Origin: Verrucomicrobiota bacterium
Lineage (GTDB): Bacteria; Verrucomicrobiota; Verrucomicrobiia; Limisphaerales; J093
Assembly: GCA_029907285.1 (NCBI GenBank)
Contig: JARYMD010000257.1
Span: forward strand, 1 to 6,471
Reading direction: 5' to 3'
DNA length: 6,471 bases
Shown here: in pieces, positions 1-5,381 of the stretch
Layout: each line of letters begins with the position of its first letter
Numbering within the stretch: the stretch's first letter is position 1
The notes under the pieces: generated by a model
What the model was told of the DNA's origin: nothing
What the model saw: only the letters and a program-made list of their open reading frames with translations
Databases searched by the model: none
Program-made: the position numbers and the translations under genes

Positions 1-1
1 G

Positions 2-3000
2 ACCCTCGATCTCGCCGCTTTGCTCGGTGCATCGAACAAACCGCTGGTCGGGATCACATTCAACCGCGCAGCAGAAGCGCGTTCGACGGCAGTTTACGCA
101 ATCAGCGGCGAGTTATTGGCCGACATCCCGGCCGCTATCACAAGCGGGCCATCTGACTTGACCGTCGAGGAGTTGGCGTCTGCGAGTTTCGAGGCCGTGG
201 TGGTTGGCAATCCGTTTCCCGCGCTTCAGTGGTTCAGAGACGGGCTTCTGATTGTTGGCGCCACCAACACAAGCTACGTGCTGCGTTCTGCCGCGCTTGC
301 CGATCATGGCGCATCGTTCTGGCTCACGGCGTCCAATTTTGTCAGCGGAACAAGCCATGTGGTCACAAGTGTCGTCGCGAGATTGACGGTGGTTGCTGAC
401 ACCAATCCGCCGGTGTTGCTCGAGGCGTGGGCACTGGGCACGGGGCCTGTGCAGGCGGTGTTTTCGGAACCATTATCGCCGAACACTGCCACCAACACGG
501 CCAACTACTATCTCAGCGGTCCGGCCGGTCCGGTTCAAATCACAGGCGCGGAGCTGGCCGCAGACCAGAGCAATGTGGTTCTGCATGTTGCGCCGTTGAC
601 CGGGGGGACAACCTACACATTGAGCGTGTCCAACCTGACAGATCGGGCCGCTGCTGCCAACTGCATCGCGCCGGGCAGCCATGCGCAGTTCACAGTTTCC
701 AGTTACACGCCGACTGCGCTTGGCAACCCGCAGCCGCCGGGCAAATTCACTGTTGTGCCAGGTGGACTGGACGTGTCCGCGGGCGGACAGGATTTGGGTG
801 GCACAGCCGATCAAGGGGAGTTTTTCTGGGTCCAGCGCACCGGCGATTTTGATGTGCGTGTGCGTGTAGCCGGCTTGACATTGGCGCACGCGTGGTCTGA
901 GGCGGGCCTGATGGTTCGGGAGAACCTGACTGCTGGCGCCAGAGCAGCTTCGGTCATAGCCACGCCGAGCATCAGCGGTTGCTACTTCCAGGTCCGCACC
1001 AATGCCAACGGACCGACAGGCATGACGGGCTATTTCCCGGTGAACTACCCGCAAACATGGCTGCGGCTGAAACGTGTCGGGAGCACACTCACAGGTTTTG
1101 CCGGGCTGAACGGGCGGCACTGGATGCCGCTGGGCACAGCAACACTGGGTTTGTCATCGACTGTTCACTTGGGCCTCGCAGTGGCAAGTCACAACACCGA
1201 CCAATCGGCCACAGCCGCATTCCGGGATTTTTCCGATGTGACGGGCGCAGAGGTGCTCAGGGCGTTGCCTTTCGAGCCGCTGGGTCAGTGCAGCAGGCTT
1301 ACCAGTCTCGTCATTTCCGAGATCATGTACCATCCCACCAACGCCGCGCTCGAGTTCATCGAGTTGTTCAACAGCCGTGGTGAACCGGCTGATCTGAGCG
1401 GCTGGCGGCTCGACGGGAGTGTCGCGTACACTTTCCCGCAAGGAACCGTCCTTCCGGCCGGCGGTTTTCTTGTGGTGGCCCGTGCGCCCGTGGAGCTGGC
1501 AAGTGCCTACGATCTTGCCGGAGTACTGGGGCCGTTCACAAACAACCTGCCGAACGATGCCGGCACCGTGCGGCTGAGGCATCCGTCGGGCGCGGTGTTT
1601 CTGGAAGTAAATTACACTGACCAGCCTCCATGGCCGGTAGCAGCCGACGGGGCCGGTCATTCATTGGTACTGGCACGGTCGTCGCTCGGGGAAAACAATG
1701 CTCGTGCATGGGCGGCCAGCGACACAGCAGGCGGTTCGCCCGGACGCATTGATTCCTACACTGCCGATCCGTTGCGTTCGGTTTGCATCAATGAGTTTTT
1801 GGCGCGCACCGAGTGGCCAGACCTCGACTACATCGAGCTTTACAATCACGGCGCTGAAACAGTGGACATGTCAGGCTGCATACTGACTGATAATCCATCA
1901 ACAAACCGGTTTGTGATCCCGTCTCCGACCGTTCTGCCGCCTGGCGGTTTTGTGGTCTTCACCGAAACCACGCTCGGCTTTGCGCTCAACGCCGCAGGAG
2001 AAACACTCTACCTGCGCTCGCCCGACGGCACGCGAGTGCTGGACGCGGTCAGATTCGGCGGACAGGAGGTCGGCGTGGCCATGGGCCGTTGGCCGGACGG
2101 CGCCGAGGCATTCTCTATGCTCACGGATCGCTCGCCCGGAACCAACAACGCTCCCGCCAGAATCAGTCAAGTGATCATCAATGAGCTGATGTACCACCCG
2201 ATCACCGAGGAGGACGATGACCAATACATTGAGCTGTTCAACCGTGGTTCGAGCGCGGTGGACTTGAGCGGGTGGCGCCTTGCAGACGCCATCGATTTTA
2301 CCATCCCCACAAACACAGTGCTCCCGGCGGGCGGGTATCTTGTCGTCGCAAAAAGCGCCGCGCATCTGATGGCACGCTACGCCAACCTGACCACCGCCAA
2401 CACGGTCGGCGATTTCAACGGCAAACTGGCCGGCGGCGGTGAGCGATTGGCCCTCATCAAGCCGGACTACATCATCACGACAAACTCTTTCGGCATTTTG
2501 ATTACCAATTCAATCCACATCGTTGTTGACGAGGTCACCTACAGCACAGGCGGGCAATGGCCGCAATGGGCCGACGGCGGCGGCAGCAGCATCGAACGCG
2601 TGGATGCGCGTGCTTCAGGCCGATTCCCGTCAAACTGGGCCGACAGCGATGAGACTCGAAAAGCGCCGTGGACTGTGATCTCGGCAACGGGCACCATCGA
2701 CAATGGCAGCAGCAGGGCTGACCAGCTCCAGGTATTGCTCATGGGCCCGGGCGAATGCCTGCTGGATGATGTGCAGGTCTTAACTCCCACCGGTAATAAC
2801 CTCATCGCCAACGGCACGTTCGAGTCCGGGGCAACTGGATGGACCGCCGAAGGCACTGAGTCCCAGTCCGGCTTTGAGACTGCCGAAGGTTACAACAGCG
2901 CGCGCTCATATCATGTTCGCGCAGTAGGCCGCGGTGACAACCAGATCAACCGCATCCGCACACCGCTCACGTCAACCCTTGCTTCAGGCACGCGCAACGT

Positions 3001-4285
3001 GACCATCCGCGCCGCGGTGCGCTGGCTAAAAGGACATCCGCAAATCCTTCTCAGGTTGCGCGGAAACTGGCTCGAGTGCGCCGGTGACATGGCTTTGCCC
3101 GCAAACCCGGGAACACCTGGCGCACCCAACAGCCGCGCAGCATCGAACGCGCCTCCGGCGATCACCGAAGTCCGCCATGAACCTGTCATGCCCAACGTCG
3201 GCGAACCCATAATAGTCAGCGCACGCGTCGAAGACCCGGATGGCGTGGCGTCGGTCTCCCTGCGGTACCGGATCGACCCGGGTTCGACCGTTGTCCAGTT
3301 GCCGATGAGAGACGATGGGACCGGCGGCGATCTCGTTGGTGGTGACGGCATTTTTTCGGCCACAATTCCCGGACAGTCAACAAAGACAATTGTGGCGTTC
3401 AGTGTTCAAGCCACTGACCGGTTCACGCCCCCGGCCAGCAGCACGTCCCCGAGCGACGCGCCAGCTCGCGAATGCCTGGTCCGAGTCGGGGAAGAGCAGC
3501 CGGCCGGCAACCTGCCCGTGTACCGAATCTGGATGACGAGGGCCACCCTCAACACGTGGACAAGCCGCCACAAGCTCGATAATTCGCCTTTTGACGTCAC
3601 ATTTGTGTTGGGTAACTGGCGCGCGATCTACAATGCAACCGCCATGTACGCCGGAAGCCCTTACATCGCGCCAGGATTCACAGGCCCCGACAGCGGCAGA
3701 TGCGGCTACAGCCTCGAGATGCCTCCTGACAACCTGTTCCTTGGCGACGTGGACCTTGTGCTCGATTGGCCCGGGGGCCATGGCAATGAGACCACTGCAA
3801 TCCAGGAACAGATGGCCTATTGGATTGCCGACAAGCTCAACCTCTCCTTCAGCCATCGCTATCACATTCGCTTGCACGTCAACGGCGTGACCGACACCGC
3901 ACGGCGCGCGGTCTTCGAGGCGGTCATTCAGCCTGCCGGCCGTTTTGCCAGAGCATGGGTGCCGGACAAGCCGGCGGGCCAGTTCTTCAAGATCGATCGC
4001 GCGTTCGAGTTCAGCGACAGCGGCGGTCTGATTGCGGACCCGATGCCGCGTCTGCAGAGCTACACCACCACCGGTGGCGCCAAAAAACGCGAGAAATACC
4101 GCTGGACATGGATGTACCGGTCCACCCCGCGCGTCCACGATTACACAAATTTGTTCGCCCTTGTCGATGCGTTGAACGCCGCTTCTCCCGAGCCTTACAC
4201 AACCGCCACTTTCGCTCTCGTCGATGTCGAGCAATGGATGCGAATCTTCGCTGTTGAGCACATCATTGTGAACTTCGATTCATAG
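2..4285 (+). CDS. 5' open segment: Ig-like, SbsA-like, DUF1349-like, LTD1-3, jelly-roll and N-terminal part of CotH domain (5' partial, ends at in-frame TAG)
   Basis: The frame is already open at base 2; the TTG at 20 is not a credible start because coding-like sequence precedes it and no Shine-Dalgarno sequence is visible. About 1,427 codons run to the TAG. Modules in order are an Ig-like domain with the core 'LQWFRDG', an SbsA-like Ig domain, a DUF1349-like sandwich ('EAGLMVRENL'), three lamin-tail domains ('EIMYHP', 'INEFLA', 'INELMYHP'), a jelly-roll-like module, an Ig-like module and most of a CotH domain. The last residues before the stop, 'EHIIVNFDS', are the middle of the CotH core, not a natural C-terminus: the same frame continues with 'GHIIGKNMYAYLPRDGKW'. 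As annotated, this product would be a truncated protein lacking the second half of the kinase core. Export to the cell surface is inferred from domain type; no signal peptide is in the window. Confidence 0.85.
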   Translation, partial: TLDLAALLGASNKPLVGITFNRAAEARSTAVYAISGELLADIPAAITSGPSDLTVEELASASFEAVVVGNPFPALQWFRDGLLIVGATNTSYVLRSAALADHGASFWLTASNFVSGTSHVVTSVVARLTVVADTNPPVLLEAWALGTGPVQAVFSEPLSPNTATNTANYYLSGPAGPVQITGAELAADQSNVVLHVAPLTGGTTYTLSVSNLTDRAAAANCIAPGSHAQFTVSSYTPTALGNPQPPGKFTVVPGGLDVSAGGQDLGGTADQGEFFWVQRTGDFDVRVRVAGLTLAHAWSEAGLMVRENLTAGARAASVIATPSISGCYFQVRTNANGPTGMTGYFPVNYPQTWLRLKRVGSTLTGFAGLNGRHWMPLGTATLGLSSTVHLGLAVASHNTDQSATAAFRDFSDVTGAEVLRALPFEPLGQCSRLTSLVISEIMYHPTNAALEFIELFNSRGEPADLSGWRLDGSVAYTFPQGTVLPAGGFLVVARAPVELASAYDLAGVLGPFTNNLPNDAGTVRLRHPSGAVFLEVNYTDQPPWPVAADGAGHSLVLARSSLGENNARAWAASDTAGGSPGRIDSYTADPLRSVCINEFLARTEWPDLDYIELYNHGAETVDMSGCILTDNPSTNRFVIPSPTVLPPGGFVVFTETTLGFALNAAGETLYLRSPDGTRVLDAVRFGGQEVGVAMGRWPDGAEAFSMLTDRSPGTNNAPARISQVIINELMYHPITEEDDDQYIELFNRGSSAVDLSGWRLADAIDFTIPTNTVLPAGGYLVVAKSAAHLMARYANLTTANTVGDFNGKLAGGGERLALIKPDYIITTNSFGILITNSIHIVVDEVTYSTGGQWPQWADGGGSSIERVDARASGRFPSNWADSDETRKAPWTVISATGTIDNGSSRADQLQVLLMGPGECLLDDVQVLTPTGNNLIANGTFESGATGWTAEGTESQSGFETAEGYNSARSYHVRAVGRGDNQINRIRTPLTSTLASGTRNVTIRAAVRWLKGHPQILLRLRGNWLECAGDMALPANPGTPGAPNSRAASNAPPAITEVRHEPVMPNVGEPIIVSARVEDPDGVASVSLRYRIDPGSTVVQLPMRDDGTGGDLVGGDGIFSATIPGQSTKTIVAFSVQATDRFTPPASSTSPSDAPARECLVRVGEEQPAGNLPVYRIWMTRATLNTWTSRHKLDNSPFDVTFVLGNWRAIYNATAMYAGSPYIAPGFTGPDSGRCGYSLEMPPDNLFLGDVDLVLDWPGGHGNETTAIQEQMAYWIADKLNLSFSHRYHIRLHVNGVTDTARRAVFEAVIQPAGRFARAWVPDKPAGQFFKIDRAFEFSDSGGLIADPMPRLQSYTTTGGAKKREKYRWTWMYRSTPRVHDYTNLFALVDALNAASPEPYTTATFALVDVEQWMRIFAVEHIIVNFDS
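131..400 (+). other. Ig-like domain (I-set-like)
   Basis: The pattern is that of a bacterial immunoglobulin-like module: an opening 'ITSGPSDLTVEELASASF', the core Trp in 'PFPALQWFRDG', then 'TSYVLRSAALADHGASFW' and a closing 'VVARLTVV' strand. The canonical cysteines are absent, as is common in bacterial versions. Its likely role is as a spacer or adhesive module in an extracellular protein. The sequence before it (2-130) does not match a domain that I can name with confidence. Confidence 0.7.
401..706 (+). other. SbsA/Big_5-like Ig domain
   Basis: This stretch starts 'TNPPVLLEAWALGTGPVQ' and continues 'VFSEPLSPNTATNTANY', then 'LTGGTTYTLSVSNLTDRA', closing with a 'FTV' strand. 'F-S-E-P-L/M' followed by an N-Y strand and 'L-x-x-G-x-x-Y-x-L' is the signature of the SbsA Ig-like family of S-layer and surface proteins. 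It is probably a structural spacer. Confidence 0.7.
707..1246 (+). other. DUF1349-like concanavalin-type beta-sandwich
   Basis: Visible motifs are 'GGQDLGGTADQGEFFWV', 'GDFDVRVRVAGL', 'WSEAGLMVRENLTAGAR', 'TWLRLKRVGSTLTGF', 'GRHWMPLGTATL' and 'VHLGLAVASHN'. This order (GTADQ, then A-G-L/V-M-R-E, then W-L-R-L-x-R-x-G, then G-L-A-V-x-S-H) matches the DUF1349-like sandwich fold found in extracellular carbohydrate-active and adhesin-like proteins. Glycan binding is a plausible role inferred from the fold family; no catalytic residues are claimed. Confidence 0.65.
1304..1753 (+). other. Lamin tail domain 1 (subtype A)
   Basis: The motifs are 'LVISEIMYHPTNAALEFIEL', 'DLSGWRLDG', 'YTFPQGTVLPAGGFLVVARA', 'GPFTNNLPNDAGTVRL' and 'DQPPWPVAADGAGHSLVLA'. 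It is a standard bacterial LTD, an Ig-like extracellular fold. It shares its layout (E-I/L-M-Y-H-P, D-L-S-G-W, the late P-W-P or W-P-Q-W element) with LTD3 and LTD4. Confidence 0.85.
1778..2158 (+). other. Lamin tail domain 2 (subtype B)
   Basis: The motifs are 'VCINEFLARTEWPDLDYIEL', 'VDMSGCILTDNPSTNRFVIP', 'VLPPGGFVVFTE', 'FALNAAGETLYLRSPDGTRV', 'LDAVRFGG' and 'GRWPDGAEAF'. The Cys in 'SGC-LTDN', the 'T-N-R-F' strand and the terminal 'GRWPDG' with an 'SPGTNNAP' linker set it apart from LTD1 and LTD3 and recur in LTD5. Confidence 0.8.
2168..2659 (+). other. Lamin tail domain 3 (subtype A)
   Basis: The motifs are 'QVIINELMYHP', 'DDDQYIELFNRG', 'VDLSGWRLADAIDFTIP', 'VLPAGGYLVVAKSA', 'GDFNGKLAGGGERLALI', 'VVDEVTYSTGGQWPQWADGG', 'GSSIERVD' and 'SNWADSDE'. 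It is followed directly by the jelly-roll-like module that leads into the CotH domain. Confidence 0.85.
2669..3118 (+). other. Jelly-roll (galactose-binding-like) module between LTD3 and the CotH region
   Basis: The stretch has the pattern 'LQVLLMGPGECLLDDVQV', then 'NLIANGTFESGATGWTAEG', 'SYHVRAVGRGDNQINRI' and 'RAAVRWLKGHPQILLRLRG'. It ends in a 'LPANPGTPGAPNS' linker. 'L-x-N-G-x-F-E-x-G-x-x-x-W' is the common opening of carbohydrate-binding jelly-roll modules. I recognise the segment as one that often precedes CotH in these proteins but cannot give a family accession. Ligand binding is inferred. Confidence 0.55.
3146..3418 (+). other. Ig-like / choice-of-anchor-X-like module preceding CotH
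   Basis: The segment reads 'NAPPAITEVRHEPVMP', then 'GEPIIVSARVEDPDGVASVS', 'LRYRIDP', 'MRDDGTGGDLVGGDGIFSAT' and a closing 'IVAFSVQATD'. 'A-x-V-x-D-P-D-G-V' with a later 'M-x-D-D-G-x-x-G-D-x-x-x-x-D-G-x-F/Y' is typical of a beta-sandwich next to CotH domains in surface proteins. The Asp/Gly-rich loop might bind calcium, but this is not demonstrated. Confidence 0.6.
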
Positions 4286-4681
4286 GGTCACATTATCGGC
4301 AAGAACATGTATGCCTACCTGCCGCGCGACGGCAAATGGCAGCTTTACATGTTCGACCTTGACTGGCTGATGCTCGTCTCGACCCTCTATAGCTCCGAGT
4401 TCGGGCCGAAGACAGCACCGTTGTTCAACTCAGATGACCCAACCGTCAGCCGAATGTATGCGCACCCGCCCTTCGTGCGCGCCTACTGGCGCACGGTCCA
4501 AGATGCGATCAACGGCCCGTTTGATCCGGCCGTTTGTGAACCGCTCATGGACGCCAAGTATCGGAATCTTCTTGAAAACGGCGTTGGATGGTGCGATGGC
4601 TCGGCCCTGACCAGCCCGACCCCGGTCAAAGCATGGTTCCGCGATCGGCGGGCCTTCTTGCAGTCGCAACTGGCCACGGTG
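3509..4681 (+). other. CotH kinase-like domain, interrupted by TAG at 4283-4285
   Basis: CotH proteins are atypical kinases; Bacillus subtilis CotH phosphorylates spore-coat proteins. Here the domain opens 'NLPVYRIWMTRATLNTW', passes 'GNETTAIQEQMAYWIADKLN', and carries 'GQFFKIDRAFEF' (candidate nucleotide-binding Lys codon at 3989-3991). 'YTNLFALVDALNA' and 'DVEQWMRIFAVEHIIVNFDS' (Asp codon 4277-4279) come next. After the TAG it resumes with 'GKNMYAYLPRDGKWQLYM' and 'FDLDW' (Asp codons 4355-4357 and 4361-4363), then the C-terminal 'VSRMYAHPPFVRAYW' part. All the core elements I expect are present except the residue replaced by the stop. Assignment of individual catalytic roles is by analogy and uncertain; the substrate is unknown. 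Confidence 0.8.
4283..4285 (+). other. In-frame amber (TAG) codon inside the CotH domain
   Basis: The codons around it read Asn-Phe-Asp-Ser-TAG-Gly-His-Ile-Ile-Gly-Lys-Asn-Met-Tyr with no change of frame, so one sense codon has become a stop. A TGG (Trp) or TAC/TAT (Tyr) codon could become TAG by a single substitution, and an aromatic residue would suit this site as I recall it from relatives. It is the only stop in the frame over the whole 5' and middle segments. Confidence 0.9.
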
Positions 4682-5287
4682 ACAGTGCCATTCTCAGTCA
4701 GCCCGAGTGTAACCGTGAGCAACGGGTTGGGCGTGCTGACAGGCAAGGCCCCTGTCCAGGTGAACACGCTGGCAATCAACGGCCAACCATGGCAGGTCCG
4801 CTGGACCTCCGTTACCAACTGGATGGCTCTCGTGCCCCTTCAACCGGGCACCAACATTTTCAGCGTGGTTGGCCTCGATACACAAGGCCAGCCCCTGAGC
4901 GGCGCAAGCAATGTTGTTACCGCTGCTTACGACGGGGTTGTGCCCTCGCCGGCCGACGCGGTGGTGATCAATGAAATCCTGTACAACCCACCGTTGCCCA
5001 GAGCTGAGTTCGTGGAACTCTTCAACACCTCGACCACCCATGGTTTTGATTTGTCCGGGTGGGAAATCGACGGTTTGGATTACACTTTCCCGGCCGGCGC
5101 TTACATCTCGCCCCGCGGCTTTCTGGTGCTGGCGCGCGATCGAGTCGCTTTTGACATGGCGTACGGCCCGGGAGTTCTCGTATTCGACCAATACAACGGC
5201 AACCTCCGCGCCGAACGAAACACTGAGCGTTCAGCAACCAGGGCAGGCATCAGACCCGCCGCTTGTTGTGGACCGGGTGCGCTATGA
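4307..5287 (+). CDS. Middle open segment: C-terminal part of CotH domain, Ig-like linker and first half of LTD4 (fragment)
   Basis: This segment is in the same frame as the preceding one and starts 21 bases after the TAG if the first ATG is used; coding sequence actually resumes directly at 4286 ('GHIIGKN'). There is no convincing Shine-Dalgarno sequence before 4307, so I do not regard it as an independent gene. It holds the CotH metal-binding-type motif 'MFDLDWLM' and the conserved 'DPTVSRMYAHPPFVRAYW' stretch typical of the CotH C-terminal lobe. An Ig-like linker and the start of LTD4 ('VVINEILYNPPLPRAEFVEL') follow. The last roughly 25 residues after 'YNGNL' are out-of-frame sequence rich in Arg, Ala and Cys, ending at a TGA (5285-5287); the real continuation lies in the next frame. 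It is a fragment of the large gene. Confidence 0.8.
   Translation: MYAYLPRDGKWQLYMFDLDWLMLVSTLYSSEFGPKTAPLFNSDDPTVSRMYAHPPFVRAYWRTVQDAINGPFDPAVCEPLMDAKYRNLLENGVGWCDGSALTSPTPVKAWFRDRRAFLQSQLATVTVPFSVSPSVTVSNGLGVLTGKAPVQVNTLAINGQPWQVRWTSVTNWMALVPLQPGTNIFSVVGLDTQGQPLSGASNVVTAAYDGVVPSPADAVVINEILYNPPLPRAEFVELFNTSTTHGFDLSGWEIDGLDYTFPAGAYISPRGFLVLARDRVAFDMAYGPGVLVFDQYNGNLRAERNTERSATRAGIRPAACCGPGAL
4682..4957 (+). other. Ig-like linker module after CotH
   Basis: The segment contains 'VSNGLGVLTGKAPVQVNTL', 'INGQPWQVRWTSVTNWMA', 'VPLQPGTNIFSVVGLDTQG' and 'GASNVVTAAYDG'. The pattern 'G-x-A-P-x-x-V-x-x-L-x-I-N-G' followed by 'L-x-P-G-x-N-x-x-x-V-x-x-x-D' is a short beta-sandwich common directly after CotH or other secreted domains. 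It probably acts as a spacer. Confidence 0.5.
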
Positions 5288-5381
5288 ATCCGTACCGCCA
5301 TGGCTGCCGACAGCCCCCGGCGTCGCACTCCAATTGCGTGATCCAGCCCAAGACAACAGTCGCGTGGCCAATTGGACCGTA
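4958..5381 (+). other. Lamin tail domain 4 (subtype A), split across two frames
   Basis: The first half ('VVINEILYNPPLPRAEFVEL', 'FDLSGWEIDGLDYTFPAG', 'ISPRGFLVLARD', 'VFDQYNGNL') is in the same frame as the CotH domain. The second half ('ETLSVQQPGQ', 'VVDRVRYESVPPW', 'LRDPAQDNSRVANW') is in the next frame. Together they make one full-length LTD of subtype A, which supports a single indel near 5201-5219. Confidence 0.8.
5201..5219 (+). other. Frameshift site within LTD4
   Basis: Codons 'aac ctc cgc' (Asn-Leu-Arg) are in the upstream frame, while 'ccg aac gaa aca ctg' (Pro-Asn-Glu-Thr-Leu) is in the +1 frame. A one-base insertion in the GC-rich run at about 5206-5213, or a two-base deletion there, restores continuity. 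Relatives usually have about four residues between the Asn-Leu and Glu-Thr-Leu elements, which slightly favours a two-base loss. No slippery heptamer or long homopolymer is present. Confidence 0.75.

Noticed and set aside
427..852. 141-codon + strand frame overlapping the large gene
   Set aside because: It is out of frame with well-conserved domain sequence, has no ribosome-binding site, and is rich in Arg, Cys and His as expected of an off-frame reading.
473..1120. 215-codon open frame on the - strand
   Set aside because: It is antisense to the SbsA-like and DUF1349-like domains, with shadow-like composition and no motifs.
2930..2938. Arg-Gly-Asp (RGD) tripeptide in the jelly-roll-like module
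   Set aside because: It is part of a motif (GRGDNQINRI) that looks structurally conserved in this module; integrin binding has no support in what is probably an environmental bacterium.
3377..4261. 294-codon open frame on the - strand
   Set aside because: It lies entirely antisense to the conserved domain before and within CotH; its translation is Arg/Ala/Gly-rich with no recognisable motif. It is a shadow of the GC-rich coding strand.
4307..4309. Independent translation start for the middle segment
   Set aside because: Coding sequence continues directly upstream to the TAG in the same frame, there is no Shine-Dalgarno sequence, and starting here would cut a conserved CotH motif (GKN-MY).
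4283..4340. Programmed readthrough, pyrrolysine insertion or TAG reassignment
   Set aside because: TAG occurs once in about 2,156 codons, so general reassignment is not supported. The following bases (GGT CAC) are not a known readthrough context. The only nearby hairpin (gccg/cggc, about 4320-4332) is weak, and no tRNA or pyl gene is in the window.
5195..5225. Programmed ribosomal frameshifting
   Set aside because: There is no slippery heptamer, no stop-associated +1 site and no upstream Shine-Dalgarno-like stimulator, and the event falls inside a domain rather than between domains.
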